From Atrina japonica (taxonomy: Eukaryota > Mollusca > Bivalvia > Pterioida > Pinnidae): DNA of 64,000 nt. Below are positions 1 through 10,767 of this stretch, one piece after another. The DNA lies in the NCBI GenBank assembly GCA_030159075.1, contig BROG01000972.1, positions 1 through 64,000 on the forward strand. Direction: 5' to 3'. Every line of letters starts with the position of its first letter. The stretch's first letter is position 1. Position numbers and translations under genes: made by a program. The notes beneath the pieces are model-generated. The model had not been told where the DNA came from, made no database searches, and saw only the letters and a program-made list of their open reading frames with translations.

Positions 1-130
1 AATAAATTGCATGAAATTAATCCGAATGTTAGCTTTACACCGTCTGCCCAATTTTATGAACGAAAATAATAAAAGTCGACCCGCTACAGTATAACTGAAA
101 TATTGCTGAACGTGTCTTAAAAACAATAAC
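1..130. other. AT-rich flank with a SINE tail remnant
   Basis: No coding signal is visible. Bases 82-127 read 'gtataactgaaatattgctg' followed by an A-rich end, which resembles the 3' end of the SINE-B family seen elsewhere in the window (30576-30819). Only the tail is recognisable, so this is a tentative call. Confidence 0.35.
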
Positions 131-575
131 TAACATTATTCAACAATGCAGCGGGGTGCTGATCGCTGTAGCCTAGTTTTGACACAAATTTCCAGCATCC
201 TGGACTTAGTCATTTACTATATGAATAGTAGGACTACTGCATTAAGCTTCTTGTTTCAGTACTGCAGCTAAAGCTATGAAACTTCACATGCACATTTACT
301 GGGGTCATTATTCAATAATGCAGGGGGGGATGCTGATCGCTGTGACCTAATTTTGACCCAAATGTCCGGCTTCCTGGACTTAGTCATTTACTATATGAGT
401 AGCACTGCATTAACCTCCTGTTTCAGGCCTGCAGCTACAGACATGAAACTTCACATGCACATTATCTAGGGTCATCACTCAATACCGCAGGTGAGTGCTG
501 GTTGCTGTGACCTAAATTTGACTCAAATTACTATATTAATAGTACTGCGTTAATCTTTTTTGGTTCAAATTTCCA
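131..575. repeat. Tandem repeat, about 170-bp unit, about 2.5 copies
   Basis: Three successive blocks start near 134, 306 and 474. Each opens with 'attattcaa.aatgcagg' and runs through 'gctgatcgctgt', 'cctggacttagtcatttact' and 'gaaacttcacatgcacat'. The third copy is truncated. Copies differ by substitutions and short indels, so the array is not recent. No protein is encoded. Confidence 0.8.
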
Positions 576-1132
576 TTGCCTAAAAATTGATGTCTAATAA
601 CAAACATAAAACAGGCGAGCTATATGGTCCTCCTTTTTGACCATCTATTTTTCTGTACAGATGTCGTTGTATACATTGTGTCTTTATATGTGTGTTTAAG
701 TGTAAGTAAGTGTGTATATGTGTGTATGTATATGTATGTGTGGGTATTTGGTCAGTATCCGCAAAAAGTTGTAACGCTGAGATGCCCCGTACTTCCTTGC
801 CAAGTGGAGATGGAGGGGTATATTTTAAAATCCTGGCCAATTACCTGAATAAAATGTTTTAAAACGTTTAACTTTGTAGTCGATAGGCATCTCGCATTAG
901 AATGTACAACATATAAGTAGTTTGATACACAATGATATGTAAATATAAATACATCAATACAGTTGTTACAAATTAAAAAAAAAAGTTAAACTTATTTATT
1001 TACAACGATTAACAACAAGTTTAAACAACTTAAATAAATGCCTCTCGTTGGCTCTGATGTTGGCGTTATTATTACAAATTTGAGTGATTTATTGAACTGA
1101 TTTATAAAACAAAGGACAAGGTCCAATATGTA
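576..1132. other. Intergenic, nothing recognised
   Basis: AT-rich sequence with a short (TGTG/TATG)-rich run at about 690-745. Short open frames on both strands here are low-complexity and have no recognisable protein features. Confidence 0.6.
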
Positions 1133-1367
1133 TTGGGCGCCGTTTTACTTTTAAATACCAGTTAGTGATATCACTCTTTCGAATAGGTGATATCACTCTT
1201 TCAAATTGGAGATATCACTTATTCGAATAGGTGATATCACTTATTCGGTATTCCAATGGGTGATATCACCCATTCGAATAGGTGATATCACTTATTGAAT
1301 AAGTGATATCACCTTTTCGAAAGAGTGATATCACTAACTGGTATTTAAAAGTAAAATGGCGCCCCAT
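1133..1367. mobile_element. Palindromic MITE made of GTGATATCAC repeats
   Basis: The element has terminal inverted repeats of about 50 bp. The left end reads 'ttgggcgccgttttac' and the right end is its complement, 'gtaaaatggcgcccca'. Both continue inward through 'taccagttagtgatatcac'. The interior is a run of the self-complementary decamer GTGATATCAC separated by 'ttattcgaatag'-type spacers, so the whole 235 bp can fold on itself. TA dinucleotides flank both ends (1131-1132 and 1368-1369), consistent with a Tc1/mariner-type target duplication. No ORF is present, so it must be non-autonomous. Confidence 0.75.
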
Positions 1368-1369
1368 AC

Positions 1370-1600
1370 TTATACGTATAGGTTATATCACTTATTCGTT
1401 TTATAAGTGATATCACTTATTCGTATCACTCTTTCAAATAGGTGATATCACTCTTTCAAATAGGAGATATCACTTATTCGGTATTCCAGTTAATGATATC
1501 ACCCATTCGAATAGGTGATATCACTTATTGAATAAGTGATATCACCTATTCGAAAGAGTGATATCACTAACTGGTATTAAAAAAGTAAAACGGCGCCCCA
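1370..1600. mobile_element. Second, 5'-damaged copy of the GTGATATCAC palindromic MITE
   Basis: This block repeats the interior and right end of the neighbouring element, ending 'gtaaaacggcgcccca' and followed by TA at 1601-1602. Its left terminal repeat is missing or scrambled: the start reads 'acttatacgtataggttata', and the GTGATATCAC units begin soon after. The tandem arrangement suggests insertion of one copy beside another, or duplication followed by loss of one end. Confidence 0.65.
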
Positions 1601-2280
1601 TAAATATGGGCCATAATCGGCCCACATTATGATGAAAATTCAGTCCGAAATTATAATAAAAATGGGTGTAAATGATTTAATAAAGAAATGGCCTGTTTAT
1701 AAAATGTATCGTTTCTATTGCAAATTTGCGAGCACGTGAAATACAGTTTCCGAAATTGGTTGTATTTCTTATGTATAGTGACTTTGACCAAACATATCTT
1801 GCAATTATTATTATAAAAGCTATGTAATGAGATAACAATGAATACACTATACTAGTACGTTTAGACCTGTTTCTAAAAATAAACGTAAAATACTGCTTCC
1901 GGTCAGAAAATGTAAAAAATTAAATGGAATTTACTTTGTAAATAAAAAATCACAAATTTGAAATGATCAAGTTTATTTATCTGGTCTATGTAATATAAAA
2001 AATGTCAGATACCAAAGTATAAATCTTTAGAGTGCCCAGGATATAGATACAAATCCGATGTTATAGAGTGAAGCTTTTCCCATAGCCAGACTTCCCCCAG
2101 GCGATCCTACTCTAGAGTGAGCCTTCCCTGGTGCTGCCCAGACATTATAGTGAAGGCGTATTACCTTTGTCTGAGCAGACTTCTGTTGTCGGTCAGTTTT
2201 ATTACAGAGTCTGGAGCTAGGCGTCATTGATGTTCCCCTCCAGAAAGTTTTTATTTACTCAAATTTAATCACTGCGTTTC
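1601..2280. other. Intergenic with a scrap of Naiad retroelement tail
   Basis: Mostly featureless AT-rich DNA. Bases about 2003-2056 read 'cagataccaaagtataaatc' and 'ggatatagatacaaatccg', the reverse complement of the extreme 3' end of the Naiad tails seen at 42090, 50978 and 51655. This is therefore a minus-strand remnant of about 55 bp. The remaining bases up to the Gypsy fragment are unassigned. Confidence 0.55.
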
Positions 2281-2686
2281 CTTACTGCTAGGCAAAAATT
2301 TAGCAGGTGACGGAGTTGTGGCGGATCCGATTGTTTGTAAAGCCGTCACACCTGATGTTAGTTTAGATGATGGCAGTGACCTGTATCCAACATGTGCTGT
2401 TACCCGAGCAATGGCGAAATGGCAACAGGCGGAAAGCTCCGAAGTTCCAGTAACCAAGACTGATAGTACCATTGACCTTAGTGACTCTTTCCTCGCCAAC
2501 TGTGGTGACTGTTCAGCCAATGATCATATTAAAGACGTGTCACCGCACATGGCTTCTGATGATGATTCCTCAGCTTGTATTTCTCCGCTAATAGACAAAT
2601 TATCGGACATTTTCAGTCATAGACAGTTGATTGCTGAGCAACAGAATGTCCAAGGGCGGAAGAGTGCACAGCATTTTTCCCCATGA
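2281..2686 (+). pseudogene. Remnant of Ty3/Gypsy-type pol polyprotein
   Basis: The open frame reads LLGKNLAGDGVVADPIV, then later DLYPTCAVTRAMAKWQQ, and ends SHRQLIAEQQ before a stop. The segment 'L-G-x-N/D-L-A-G-x-x-V-x-x-D-P' and the downstream 'Y-P-x-C-x-V-T-R-A-M-A' match the region after the aspartic protease in molluscan Gypsy pol proteins. There the retroelement proteinase is followed by a linker and a later H2C2/integrase region. Reverse transcriptase, RNase H and integrase are not present and no LTRs were seen, so this is an isolated fragment of about 130 codons. Assignment rests on motif recall, not on a search. Confidence 0.6.
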
Positions 2687-2834
2687 GCCATTGCATGTAC
2701 ATTCCATGTTTTTCAAAAAATGAAAAACAATCCTTAAATAAATGTTCAGATAGTTTATCCTTTTGTCGTTTAAAAGAAGGCTACTGCGAACAGACCTGTG
2801 GATAAATAATATATATGTAATACATACGTTCACC

Positions 2835-3208
2835 TAGGGCTGTCATTGATTGACTCAATATCGATATACAAATTGATTCGATATATCGATATTCGATACA
2901 CTTTTTAAGATACACTTTCATTATGCATTTCACAGGATGTATTTTCTTTTACAATTTCTAAAATTTTCCACTTGTTTTACTTCATGTTATTGAACTATTT
3001 TTTTTTCTAATTGTTCAAATAAACAATGCCTTCCTTGCAAATTGCATTTTTTCATCTTCAGATCGTCAAAAATATAATAAAACTCCTAAATATTACAAAG
3101 AATATATTTATTTTGAATGTATTCATAGAAGTACAAAATTATTCGATTTATCGATATATCGATACATTTTACTTATCGATATAGAATTTCTCATAAATGA
3201 CAGCCTTT
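2835..3208. mobile_element. hAT-like MITE with 8-bp target duplication
   Basis: The ends are inverted: 'tagggctgtcat' on the left and 'atgacagccttt' on the right. They are flanked by cgttcacc (2827-2834) and cattcacc (3209-3216), an 8-bp duplication with one mismatch. Subterminal 'tatcgata' motifs occur on both sides. There is no transposase. TIR sequence and TSD length fit the hAT superfamily. Confidence 0.75.
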
Positions 3209-3249
3209 CATTCACCCCTCATTATTTGACAGTAATACCGGTATCCTTT

Positions 3250-3513
3250 GACTTATGCCCGGTAGAGTGCTCGATCCGTAACCGGAGGGTCGCGGGTTCG
3301 AGCCTCAGTGGAGTCGGCTGCATTTTCCTGTCCTTCGAATGAGGCAGTTAAAATCGAGATTCCGTGTCACAGTAAGTGTCGGCACGTTAAAGAACCCTCA
3401 CTGCTCAATGGCCGTAAGTGCCGAGCATTGGCCAAAATTTGAAGCCCTTCGCCGGCATTTGGTGACATCTCTATATGAGTGAAATACTCTTGAGTGGGAC
3501 TTAAACAACAATA
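3250..3513 (+). mobile_element. tRNA-derived SINE, family A (copy A1)
   Basis: The head has a B box 'gggttcgagcc'. The body matches other copies in the window ('cgtgtcacagtaagtg', 'cacgttaaagaaccctcac', 'gccaaaatttgaagccctt'), and the 3' end reads 'cttgagtgggacttaaacaa'. The A-box region is more degraded than in copies at 32702 and 60250. A short possible TSD ('aataccg') is too weak to rely on. Confidence 0.8.
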
Positions 3514-3559
3514 CCGCTGAACAACTTATCATGCTGATAACCGGATTGTAGCGATATAT

Positions 3560-4073
3560 ATTAGGATAGAAATATTATATGTCTCCAAAAATTCTAGAAA
3601 TTAAATTTCTGCAAAATTCTTGCACAAAAACATTTCTTTACCTAATAACAAGTAAAACACATTAAATGAATGCATCAAAGTGAATGCAAGGGGAGATAAT
3701 TGAAGAAATCATGCAAAAATGAATGAAAATGACAAAGTCTGAAAAGACCTCAAAAACGCGTCAAAAATTAATATTCCGAATTTTTTGAAAATACAAACTT
3801 GAATCATGCATCCATGTAGATCACTCAGAAACAATCCGTTTTTCAATTCATGCAGCGGTTCTGGAGAAGATTTTTAAAGAGGGGTACTTTTTTGGACCTA
3901 TTCTGCCCCGCCTTGGATCTACCCCTAGGCCAATCTGGCTGAAAACTACAAACTTGGTAAAGGCTTCCTGTCAAGTTTTGTCAAAATCCTTTCAGTGGTT
4001 TCAGAGAAGAAGTCGAAAATATGACAAGTTTACGGACGGACGCCGGACCACGGACGGGGAGTGATCACAATAA

Positions 4074-4107
<34 letters not shown>

Positions 4108-5180
4108 GGAAATACCTCACATAAGGGTCGACCCGGCAATTTTGTCTGTTTGGAATTTTTTTAGATCTTCGATTTTTGCTTCTTCCACTTTCTCTCTATC
4201 TATTATACTTTTCAAGATAATAGGACAAAACTGTCCATTACATGAGAAATATACTAACATTGGGAAATAACTCCAATAAATGTCGATCTGACGATTTCGG
4301 GCCTATTGATTTTTTGTAGATCTTTGCATGCTGAACAATTTTGCTTCTTTCACTTTTACTCTAGCTATTATACTTTTCAAGATAATGTCAAAAGACATCC
4401 AAAAACATGAAAAATTCACAAAACAGGGGAAATAACTCACAAAATAACCCGACAATTTCCAACAAAATGAAATATTTCTAGATTTTTGCAAGCCGCTCAT
4501 TTTAAGGTAACGGTTTTATCTCTAGCTTTAATGATTTTCGAGATACATGTATTAAATCAAAATTATCTGTTGACTCATTCGTTCTATATTTAGCCATGAC
4601 AGCCATGTTTGGTCCTAGCCCCTTTTCATCTGCAAACTTTATGCGGCTTCACATGGTTATACTCAAGTTTGGTTCAAACTGGTCCAATGGTTCTGGAGAA
4701 GTAGTCAAAAATGTTGAGAATTTTACAATAACAAAAAAACATTTTCCATTTACTTAGGTGCCTTCACCTTTAACCCCATGACCTTGAAATTTTGTCAAAA
4801 TGATCCTCAAATAATTCCTAACAGCTTTTTCATATGTCTTTGTATACAAAAATTCGATCATTTTTAGTTATTAAACAATTTGTAATACCCTGTGTTACTG
4901 AAGCGCCCCTTCGTGGTTCGTTTATGGACAGATTTCATTTTCGTTCGCAAACTTTGTAGATATTGATTTAACAATCAGGCATACAAATTTTGAAACTCAT
5001 CTGATCATTGGTTCATGAGAAGAAGATTTTAAAAGATTTACCAAGTTTGGTTCTTTTAGGTCCCTTTTAGGGCCCCTATTGGCCCTATCTCTTTTTCATT
5101 CGCAAATCTTATGCAGCTTCACATTCGGATGCTATATGCCAAGTTTGGTTAAAATTGGCCCACAAAAAAGGGGAAAGAAG
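3560..5180. repeat. Large dispersed molluscan repeat (R1), block 1
   Basis: Non-coding composite repeat. One part ends in 'cacttgagccttcggctcag' next to 'gacggacgccgg' (about 4040-4103). It is followed by two tandem units of about 170-190 bp starting with 'tttttgtagatctttgcatg' and containing 'ggggaaataact'. Next comes a long segment with 'ttagttattaaacaat', 'cctgtgttactgaagcg' and 'gatcattggttcatgagaag'. The same order recurs at 7476-8340, 9346-10767 and 13527-13875. No ORF of note is present. Two Naiad elements have landed in copies of it. Confidence 0.7.
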
Positions 5181-5770
5181 TTGCACACACGCTTCATACT
5201 TAGATATTTTACTTAATATAAACACAGACGGGAAATTAGCAACTAAGCTATACGACAAGCGCGACGATTTCGGCTTTCGCATCGTAAATTTTCCACATTT
5301 AAGTAGTAACATCCTTCAGTCACCCGCATATGGAGTTTATATTTCACAAATGATCCGATATGCCAGGGCGTGTGCAACATATGAATATTTCATATACAGA
5401 CGTAAACTACTCACTGACAAATCATTGACTGCGTTTAATGTCAACGTTCCGCAAATTTTACGGTCGGTATAATAGACTTGTTGCGACTACACTGTTTCAC
5501 TAAGTGAAATGTTGAGTTGCCTTTTCGTTGGCGGTTGTTGAGACGTCTGTACCAATTGTGACGAGGATACACTACTCACGTATTTCATTGGACTTGACTG
5601 TGGACTCACGGCGGGTGTGACCGGTCGACAGGGGATGCTTACTCCTCCATGGCACCTGATCCCACCTCTTGGTTTCCAGAGGTCCGTGTTTGTCCAGTTT
5701 TACCGGATTTGTATCTATGTCATGGACATTCTATTGATTTATACTTCGGTATCTGAGATTTTTTATATAT
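5181..5770 (+). pseudogene. Naiad-type Penelope element, RT C-terminus and 3' tail (copy P1)
   Basis: This is the 3' part of a Penelope-like retroelement. The encoded piece THASYLDILLNINTDGKLA ... DKRDDFGFRIVNFPHL ... YGVYISQMIRYARA is nearly identical to the end of the RT at 12900-13120. It continues into the tail with 'gttgagttgccttttcg', TGT-TGA and the conserved 'gtgaccggtcgacagggg' core. A frame break occurs near 5430, where the peptide diverges after LTDKSLT. The 5' part of the element is absent here, but an inverted 5' part of a Naiad element starts about 75 bp downstream (5844-7475). It is not functional. Confidence 0.8.
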
Positions 5771-5843
5771 TTAATATGTGCACGAAGCGAGAATGGATTC
5801 ATAATTATCTAATATTTCAGAGGTAGAGAAATCGGTTATAGAC

Positions 5844-7475
5844 TATGTAGGATTTCCAGGAAGTGTGTTAAGATCAAGTTCCTCTTGTAGGATGCTGAAG
5901 TAGTATCGCCTGCAGACAAAGGTGAAGTTGTTAGATGATAACATTTTCATGGAGACGGGAAAGTTCTCTGACAACATCAGGGTCACAAAAAATTAAATTG
6001 TGTTTTTTGTGTTGACAAAATTTTAAGTCGTCGAATTCTTCGTTTAAGAATATTACTGATCGACTTAATCTACTCCGACAGAGTATCAGGTTCGACATCT
6101 TTCTTAGCCCAGCGTATGGCGTACTCTTCACATCCGTCCATAATAATTTCAAAGTTTTGGTCCCATGTAAACGATACAGGTTCCCTATATTTTGGGCCTT
6201 TGCATAAAAGATCTCTAAGTTTTCTGTTGCATACAATGTTGAGATCACCTGTCACAACATGGCTACATGGAGAGTACATGAATTCAGATGTAGAACAGGT
6301 ACAAGGCGGAATGTTCTGGCTGGGTAAATTGAGTTGCTGCAGACCTGCTTTGTAATTAAAGATCTTAGAGGCAACTGAACGCGTATAGCTATAGGAAATA
6401 CATGGTGAATCTTTGTATTGGAAGTATGGCGGGATCTTACTTTGGACGGATTTTTGGTTCAAAATATTGCTTATATTCAAAGCGCCAATGCCCTTATTAG
6501 CAAATTTGACCTTGAGAAACGGACGATTTCTTGTTTCTTTATGTTCATTAGTCCTGACAGCTTTGAATAATCTGTTGTATGAAATGTCCAAAATGACACC
6601 ATGAAGTCGATACTCTGGAGAACCAGCATCGGTAAAACATACTGTCATCGTAGATTTGTACAAGTCATGTAATTTTTTTCAACGGGAGTGAGTAGAGTTT
6701 TGTACGAATATGATGCAGACCTAACTGACGATTGACGAATGGTAGAAGACCATCGAATGAGACATTATGAATCTCGGCCTTGTTATATTTCCTTGAGCCA
6801 TGGCTGCGATGTCTCCTACTGCTATAGACATGGCCGTTGCATCCACATGGTGCAGAAGTTCCCATCTGTCGAATCCAGTGTTCTTCCCGTTTTTGTCGAT
6901 AAGGGGTGCTTAAGTTGGGGTTGTTTGTGGGATGATATTTATTTCCTAAAATACGGAGTCTCGGGGAAAGGATAGAATGATCAGGCAGATTAAAATGTCT
7001 GTATAGTAACTGGTTACCGCCATGATTAATCTGGAATCGATGTCCAGACATTTTACTACTCAACTTTCCCTTGGTTTCACCCACATATAATAGCCCACAA
7101 AGAGAACATTTAATATCGTATACTAAGTTGGTATATTTACACGAAAGGTTCTCGAAGCTGTGTGTTGAAAATGTACATTTTGTTAGGTTGGATGTAAATG
7201 AATTGTCAGTAATGAGTATATGATAAGTTTTGCAATTTTTGCTCCCGCATTTAGAAATTATGCTGTCAGTGGAGATAACCTTGTAGTCTTTCATTACATC
7301 AACCACGTTCACTTGACATTGCCTGATTGGAATGAACCTATCGGCATTACCATACCAAATTTATCATCATCACTGACGATGTGACTTGAGTTAATTATGA
7401 CCAGTAGGACCACGCGAGGGACACCTGCAGAAGCTGACATACCCGTGTCCTGAGGTTTTTAGTTTAATTCCTGTT
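5844..7475 (-). pseudogene. Naiad-type Penelope element, 5' half: GIY-YIG nuclease, linker, CxC region (copy P2)
   Basis: Read on the minus strand from about 7475. First comes a Cys-containing leader (KCGSKNCKTYHIL). Then a GIY-YIG nuclease core, LVYDIKCSLCGLLYVGET ... MSGHR, and its end EEHWIRQMGTSAPCGCN. Next a linker, QLGLHHIRTKLYSL. Then the segment PPYF...CISYSYT, a CxC motif (PPCTCSTS) and VVTGDLNIV ... LLCKGPKYREP. The copy stops at the start of the RT (about 5844). An A7 run at about 6673-6679 causes a one-base frameshift, a conserved Trp codon is TAG at about 6085, and the frame breaks again near 6020. The nuclease lies N-terminal to the RT, the arrangement described for the Naiad clade. 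Confidence 0.85.
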
Positions 7476-8340
7476 ACTTTTTTGTAGATCTTTGCATCCT
7501 GAACAGTTTTGCTTCTTTCTCTTTCTATCTATTATACTTTTCAAGACAATAGGACAAAACATCCAAAAACATGAAAAATCCATGAAAAAGGGGAAATAAC
7601 TCACATAAGGGTCGACCCGACAATTTCCACCAAAATAAACTTTTGGTAGATTTTTGCAAGCCGCTCATTTAAGGTAATGATTTTTCCCTGGCTTTAATAA
7701 TTTTGGAGATACATGTATTAAATAAAAAACTGCTGACTCATTCATTCTAGTTTTAGCCATGACAGCCATGTTTGGTCCTAGCCCCTTTTCCTCCGTAAAC
7801 TTAATGCAGCTTTACATGGTCATATTTTCTGTCAAGTTTAATTCAAATTGACCCAATGGTTTTGGAGAAATAGCCAAAAATGTTGAATATTTTACAGAAA
7901 AAAAATTCCATTTACTTAGATTTCTGTGACCTTGACTTTTGACCCCATGACCTTAAAATTTTGTCAAAATGATCCTTAGACAATTCCTAACAACTTTCTC
8001 ATATATTTTTGTATACAAAAAGTCGATCAGTTTTGAGTTATTAAACAATTTATTATACAATTGTACTCTGCATTACTGAAGCGCCCCCTAGTGGCTCGTT
8101 TATGAACAGATTTCATTTTCATTTGCAAACTTTGTAGATATTGACGTTACAATCATATATATAAAATTTGAAAGTCATCTGATCATTGGTTCATGAGAAG
8201 AAGATTTTTACAGATGTACGAAGTTTTGGTCCTTTTTGGCACCTTTTGGAGCCCCTATGGGTCCTAGCCCTTTTCATTCACAAACGCATGACGGACAACG
8301 ACAGACGAAACAAGATCGCAATAGGTCACCTTGAGCAATA
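7476..8340. repeat. Dispersed molluscan repeat R1, block 2
   Basis: Same components as block 1: 'tttttgtagatctttgcat', 'ggggaaataactcac', 'tttggtcctagcccctttt', 'gagttattaaacaattt', 'gattttcat'-type segments and 'gatcattggttcatgagaag'. It ends in 'gacggacaacgacagacg' and 'ggtcaccttgagc'. Non-coding. Confidence 0.7.
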
Positions 8341-9010
8341 AAAACGTGAGTGCTCAAGTGTAATAAAAACAAAAATAATAATAAAAATATGTGTTAACAG
8401 GAAATTGTCATTTTTAAAATGCCTCTTGTCTAAAATCATTTGCAAATGAATCCCGAGCTATTGCAATTTATGGACATATGATACACAGGCTATAAAACAT
8501 ATGTTACTATGGTAAAACAATGCCGATATGTAAAACAAACTTGAGTGCTTAGGTGTAATAAAAACTGAGAATTTGTGTTAAAAGGAAATTGTCATTTTTA
8601 AAATGTCTCTTGTCTAAAATCATTTGCAAATGAATCCCGAGCTATTGCAATTTATGGACATATGATACACAGGCTATAAAACATATGTTACTATGGTAAA
8701 ACAATGCCGATATGTAAAACAAACTTGAGTGCTTAGGTGTAATAAAAACTGAGAATTTGTGTTAAAAGGAAATTGTCATTTTTAAAATGTCTCTTGTTTA
8801 AAATCATTTGCAAATGAATCCCGAGCTATTGCAATTTATGGACATATGATACACAGGCTATAAAAACATATGTTACTATGGTAAAACAATGCCGATATGT
8901 AAAACAAACTTGAGTGCTTAGGTGTAATAAAAACTGAGAATTTGTGTTAAAAGGAAATTGTCATTTTTAAAATGTCTCTTGTCTAAAATCATTTGCCAAT
9001 GAATCCCGGG
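8341..9010. repeat. Tandem repeat, 182-bp unit, about 3.7 copies
   Basis: The phrase 'acttgagtgcttaggtgtaa' recurs at about 8540, 8722 and 8905, spaced about 182 bp apart. The first, slightly divergent unit starts at about 8347. Copies contain 'aaaggaaattgtcattttta', 'gaatcccgagctattgc' and 'gttactatggtaaaacaatg' and differ by very few substitutions, indicating recent amplification. Confidence 0.9.
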
Positions 9011-9049
9011 CAATTATAATTTATGGAAACAAAACAATTATTTCGATTT

Positions 9050-9345
9050 TTTCGACTTTTACTACTTGTACTTAATATGTACAAAAACAAATAGTGCTAT
9101 AAACATGATAAACAGGCATAAACAATCTTATATGTGTTATATTCCTATATATTTTGTGAAAATAAGGTCAGGTCCAGTGTGGCAATCTTATACAAATAGC
9201 AAGGTTGAGTTAATCAATTCCAATTGAAAAAGTGCTAAAAGGTTTCTAAAGCAATTTTCATAAAATATATAGGAATATAAGAATTTTTATGCCTGTGTAT
9301 AATATTTCCTTTTTGTTATTGTATATCCATCTAAGTGGTAAACAA
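9050..9345. mobile_element. Hairpin MITE (family H)
   Basis: Left and right halves are inverted copies. 'aacaggcataaacaatctta' through 'attcctatatattttgtg' on the left is mirrored by 'cataaaatatataggaat' through 'tttttatgcctgtgtataat' on the right. Related halves occur at about 53815-53940 and 57345-57425, and a single half at about 41770-41840. No ORF. Confidence 0.65.
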
Positions 9346-10767
9346 GAGACCCAAGGGGCCTTAAGTCACTCAAATTGGTCAACATAGCAGAAAACATAAA
9401 CAACGTGTAAAAGAACAAATGGCTAGTAAACATGAAAAACAGTAGGCTTATTGGGGGGCCTTAATAATCACCTGCGTGAAATGTATTTTACTGACAATAT
9501 ACTGAAAAGCAACCAAAAGCTTGAAAAATTCATTGAAATGGAGAATTATCTTGCATGAGGTTAGACTTGTCTTGCCGATATCTATATAGATCTTTCAAGA
9601 TAACGTGCAAAAACAGTAGAAAACATGCGAAATCCATTTAAAAGGGGAACTAACTTTCACAAGGATCACCCTCACAAGGGTTAACCTGACAATTTAATTT
9701 CTGTTACTTTTTTGTAGACATTTACATTCTGAACAGTTTTGCTTCTTTCTCTTTCTATCTATTATACTTTTCAAGACAATAGGACAAAACTGTCAAAAAC
9801 ATGAAAAATTCACTTAAAGGGGAAATAACTCCCATAAGGGTTGACTTGACAATTTTAGTCTTATTGACTTTTTTGTAGATCTTTGCATGCTGAACATTTT
9901 TGCATCTTTCACTTTCTATCTATTATACTTTTCAAGATAATGTCAAAAAACATCCAAAAACATGAAAAATCCACTAAAAAGGGGAAAAAACTCCCATCAG
10001 GGGCAACCTGACAATTTCAGCCCCATTGACTTTTTGTAGATCTTTGCATGCTGAAAATTTTTGCATCTTTCACTTTCTCTCTATCTATTATACTTTTCAA
10101 GATAATGTCAAAAAACATCCAAAAACATGAAAAATCCACTTAAAAGGGGAAATAACTCCCATAAGGGGCAACCTGACAATTTCAGCTGTTTGACTTATTT
10201 GTAGATCTTTGCATGCTGAACATTTTTGCTTCTTTCACTCTTACTCTACCTATTATACTTTTCAAGATTATGTCAAAAAACATCCAAAGACAGGAAAAAT
10301 TCACAATAAAGGGGAAATAACTCACATAAGGGTCGATCCGATAATTTCCAACAAAATGAAATATTTGCAAGCCGCTCATTTTAAGGTAACAGATTTTTTC
10401 TAGCTTCAATAATTTTGGAGATACATGTATTAAATCAAAAATATCTGCTGACTCATTCATTCTATATTTAGCCATGGCAGCCATATTTGCTCCTAGCCCC
10501 GTTTCATCTGCAAACTTTATGTGACTTTATATGGTTATACTTCCTGTCAAGTTTGGTTCAAATTTGTCTAATGGTTCTGGAGAAGTAGTCAAAAATTTTG
10601 AAAATTTTACAAAAAAAAAAACAAAAATTTTTTCCATTTACTGTGCCTGTGACCTTCATCTTTAACCTAACCTTAAAATTTTGTCAAAATGATCCTCAGA
10701 TAATTCCTAACAGCTTTCTCATATGTTTTTGTATACAAAAAGTTGATCATTTTTTAGTTATTAAACA
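9346..10767. repeat. Dispersed molluscan repeat R1, block 3 with four 170-bp tandem units
   Basis: Four consecutive units start near 9700, 9868, 10025 and 10195. Each has 'ttttgtaga' then 'tttgcat.ctgaa', 'attatacttttcaaga', 'catgaaaaat' and 'ggggaaataactc'. They are followed by the downstream R1 segments, ending 'ttagttattaaacaat', where a Naiad element is inserted. Non-coding. Confidence 0.75.

Noticed and set aside
5600..5660. SECIS-like fold in the conserved 'gtgaccggtcgacagggg' core
   Set aside because: A GUGA and a later UGAU are present, but I could not pair a convincing stem between them by eye. Left as a test and not a feature.
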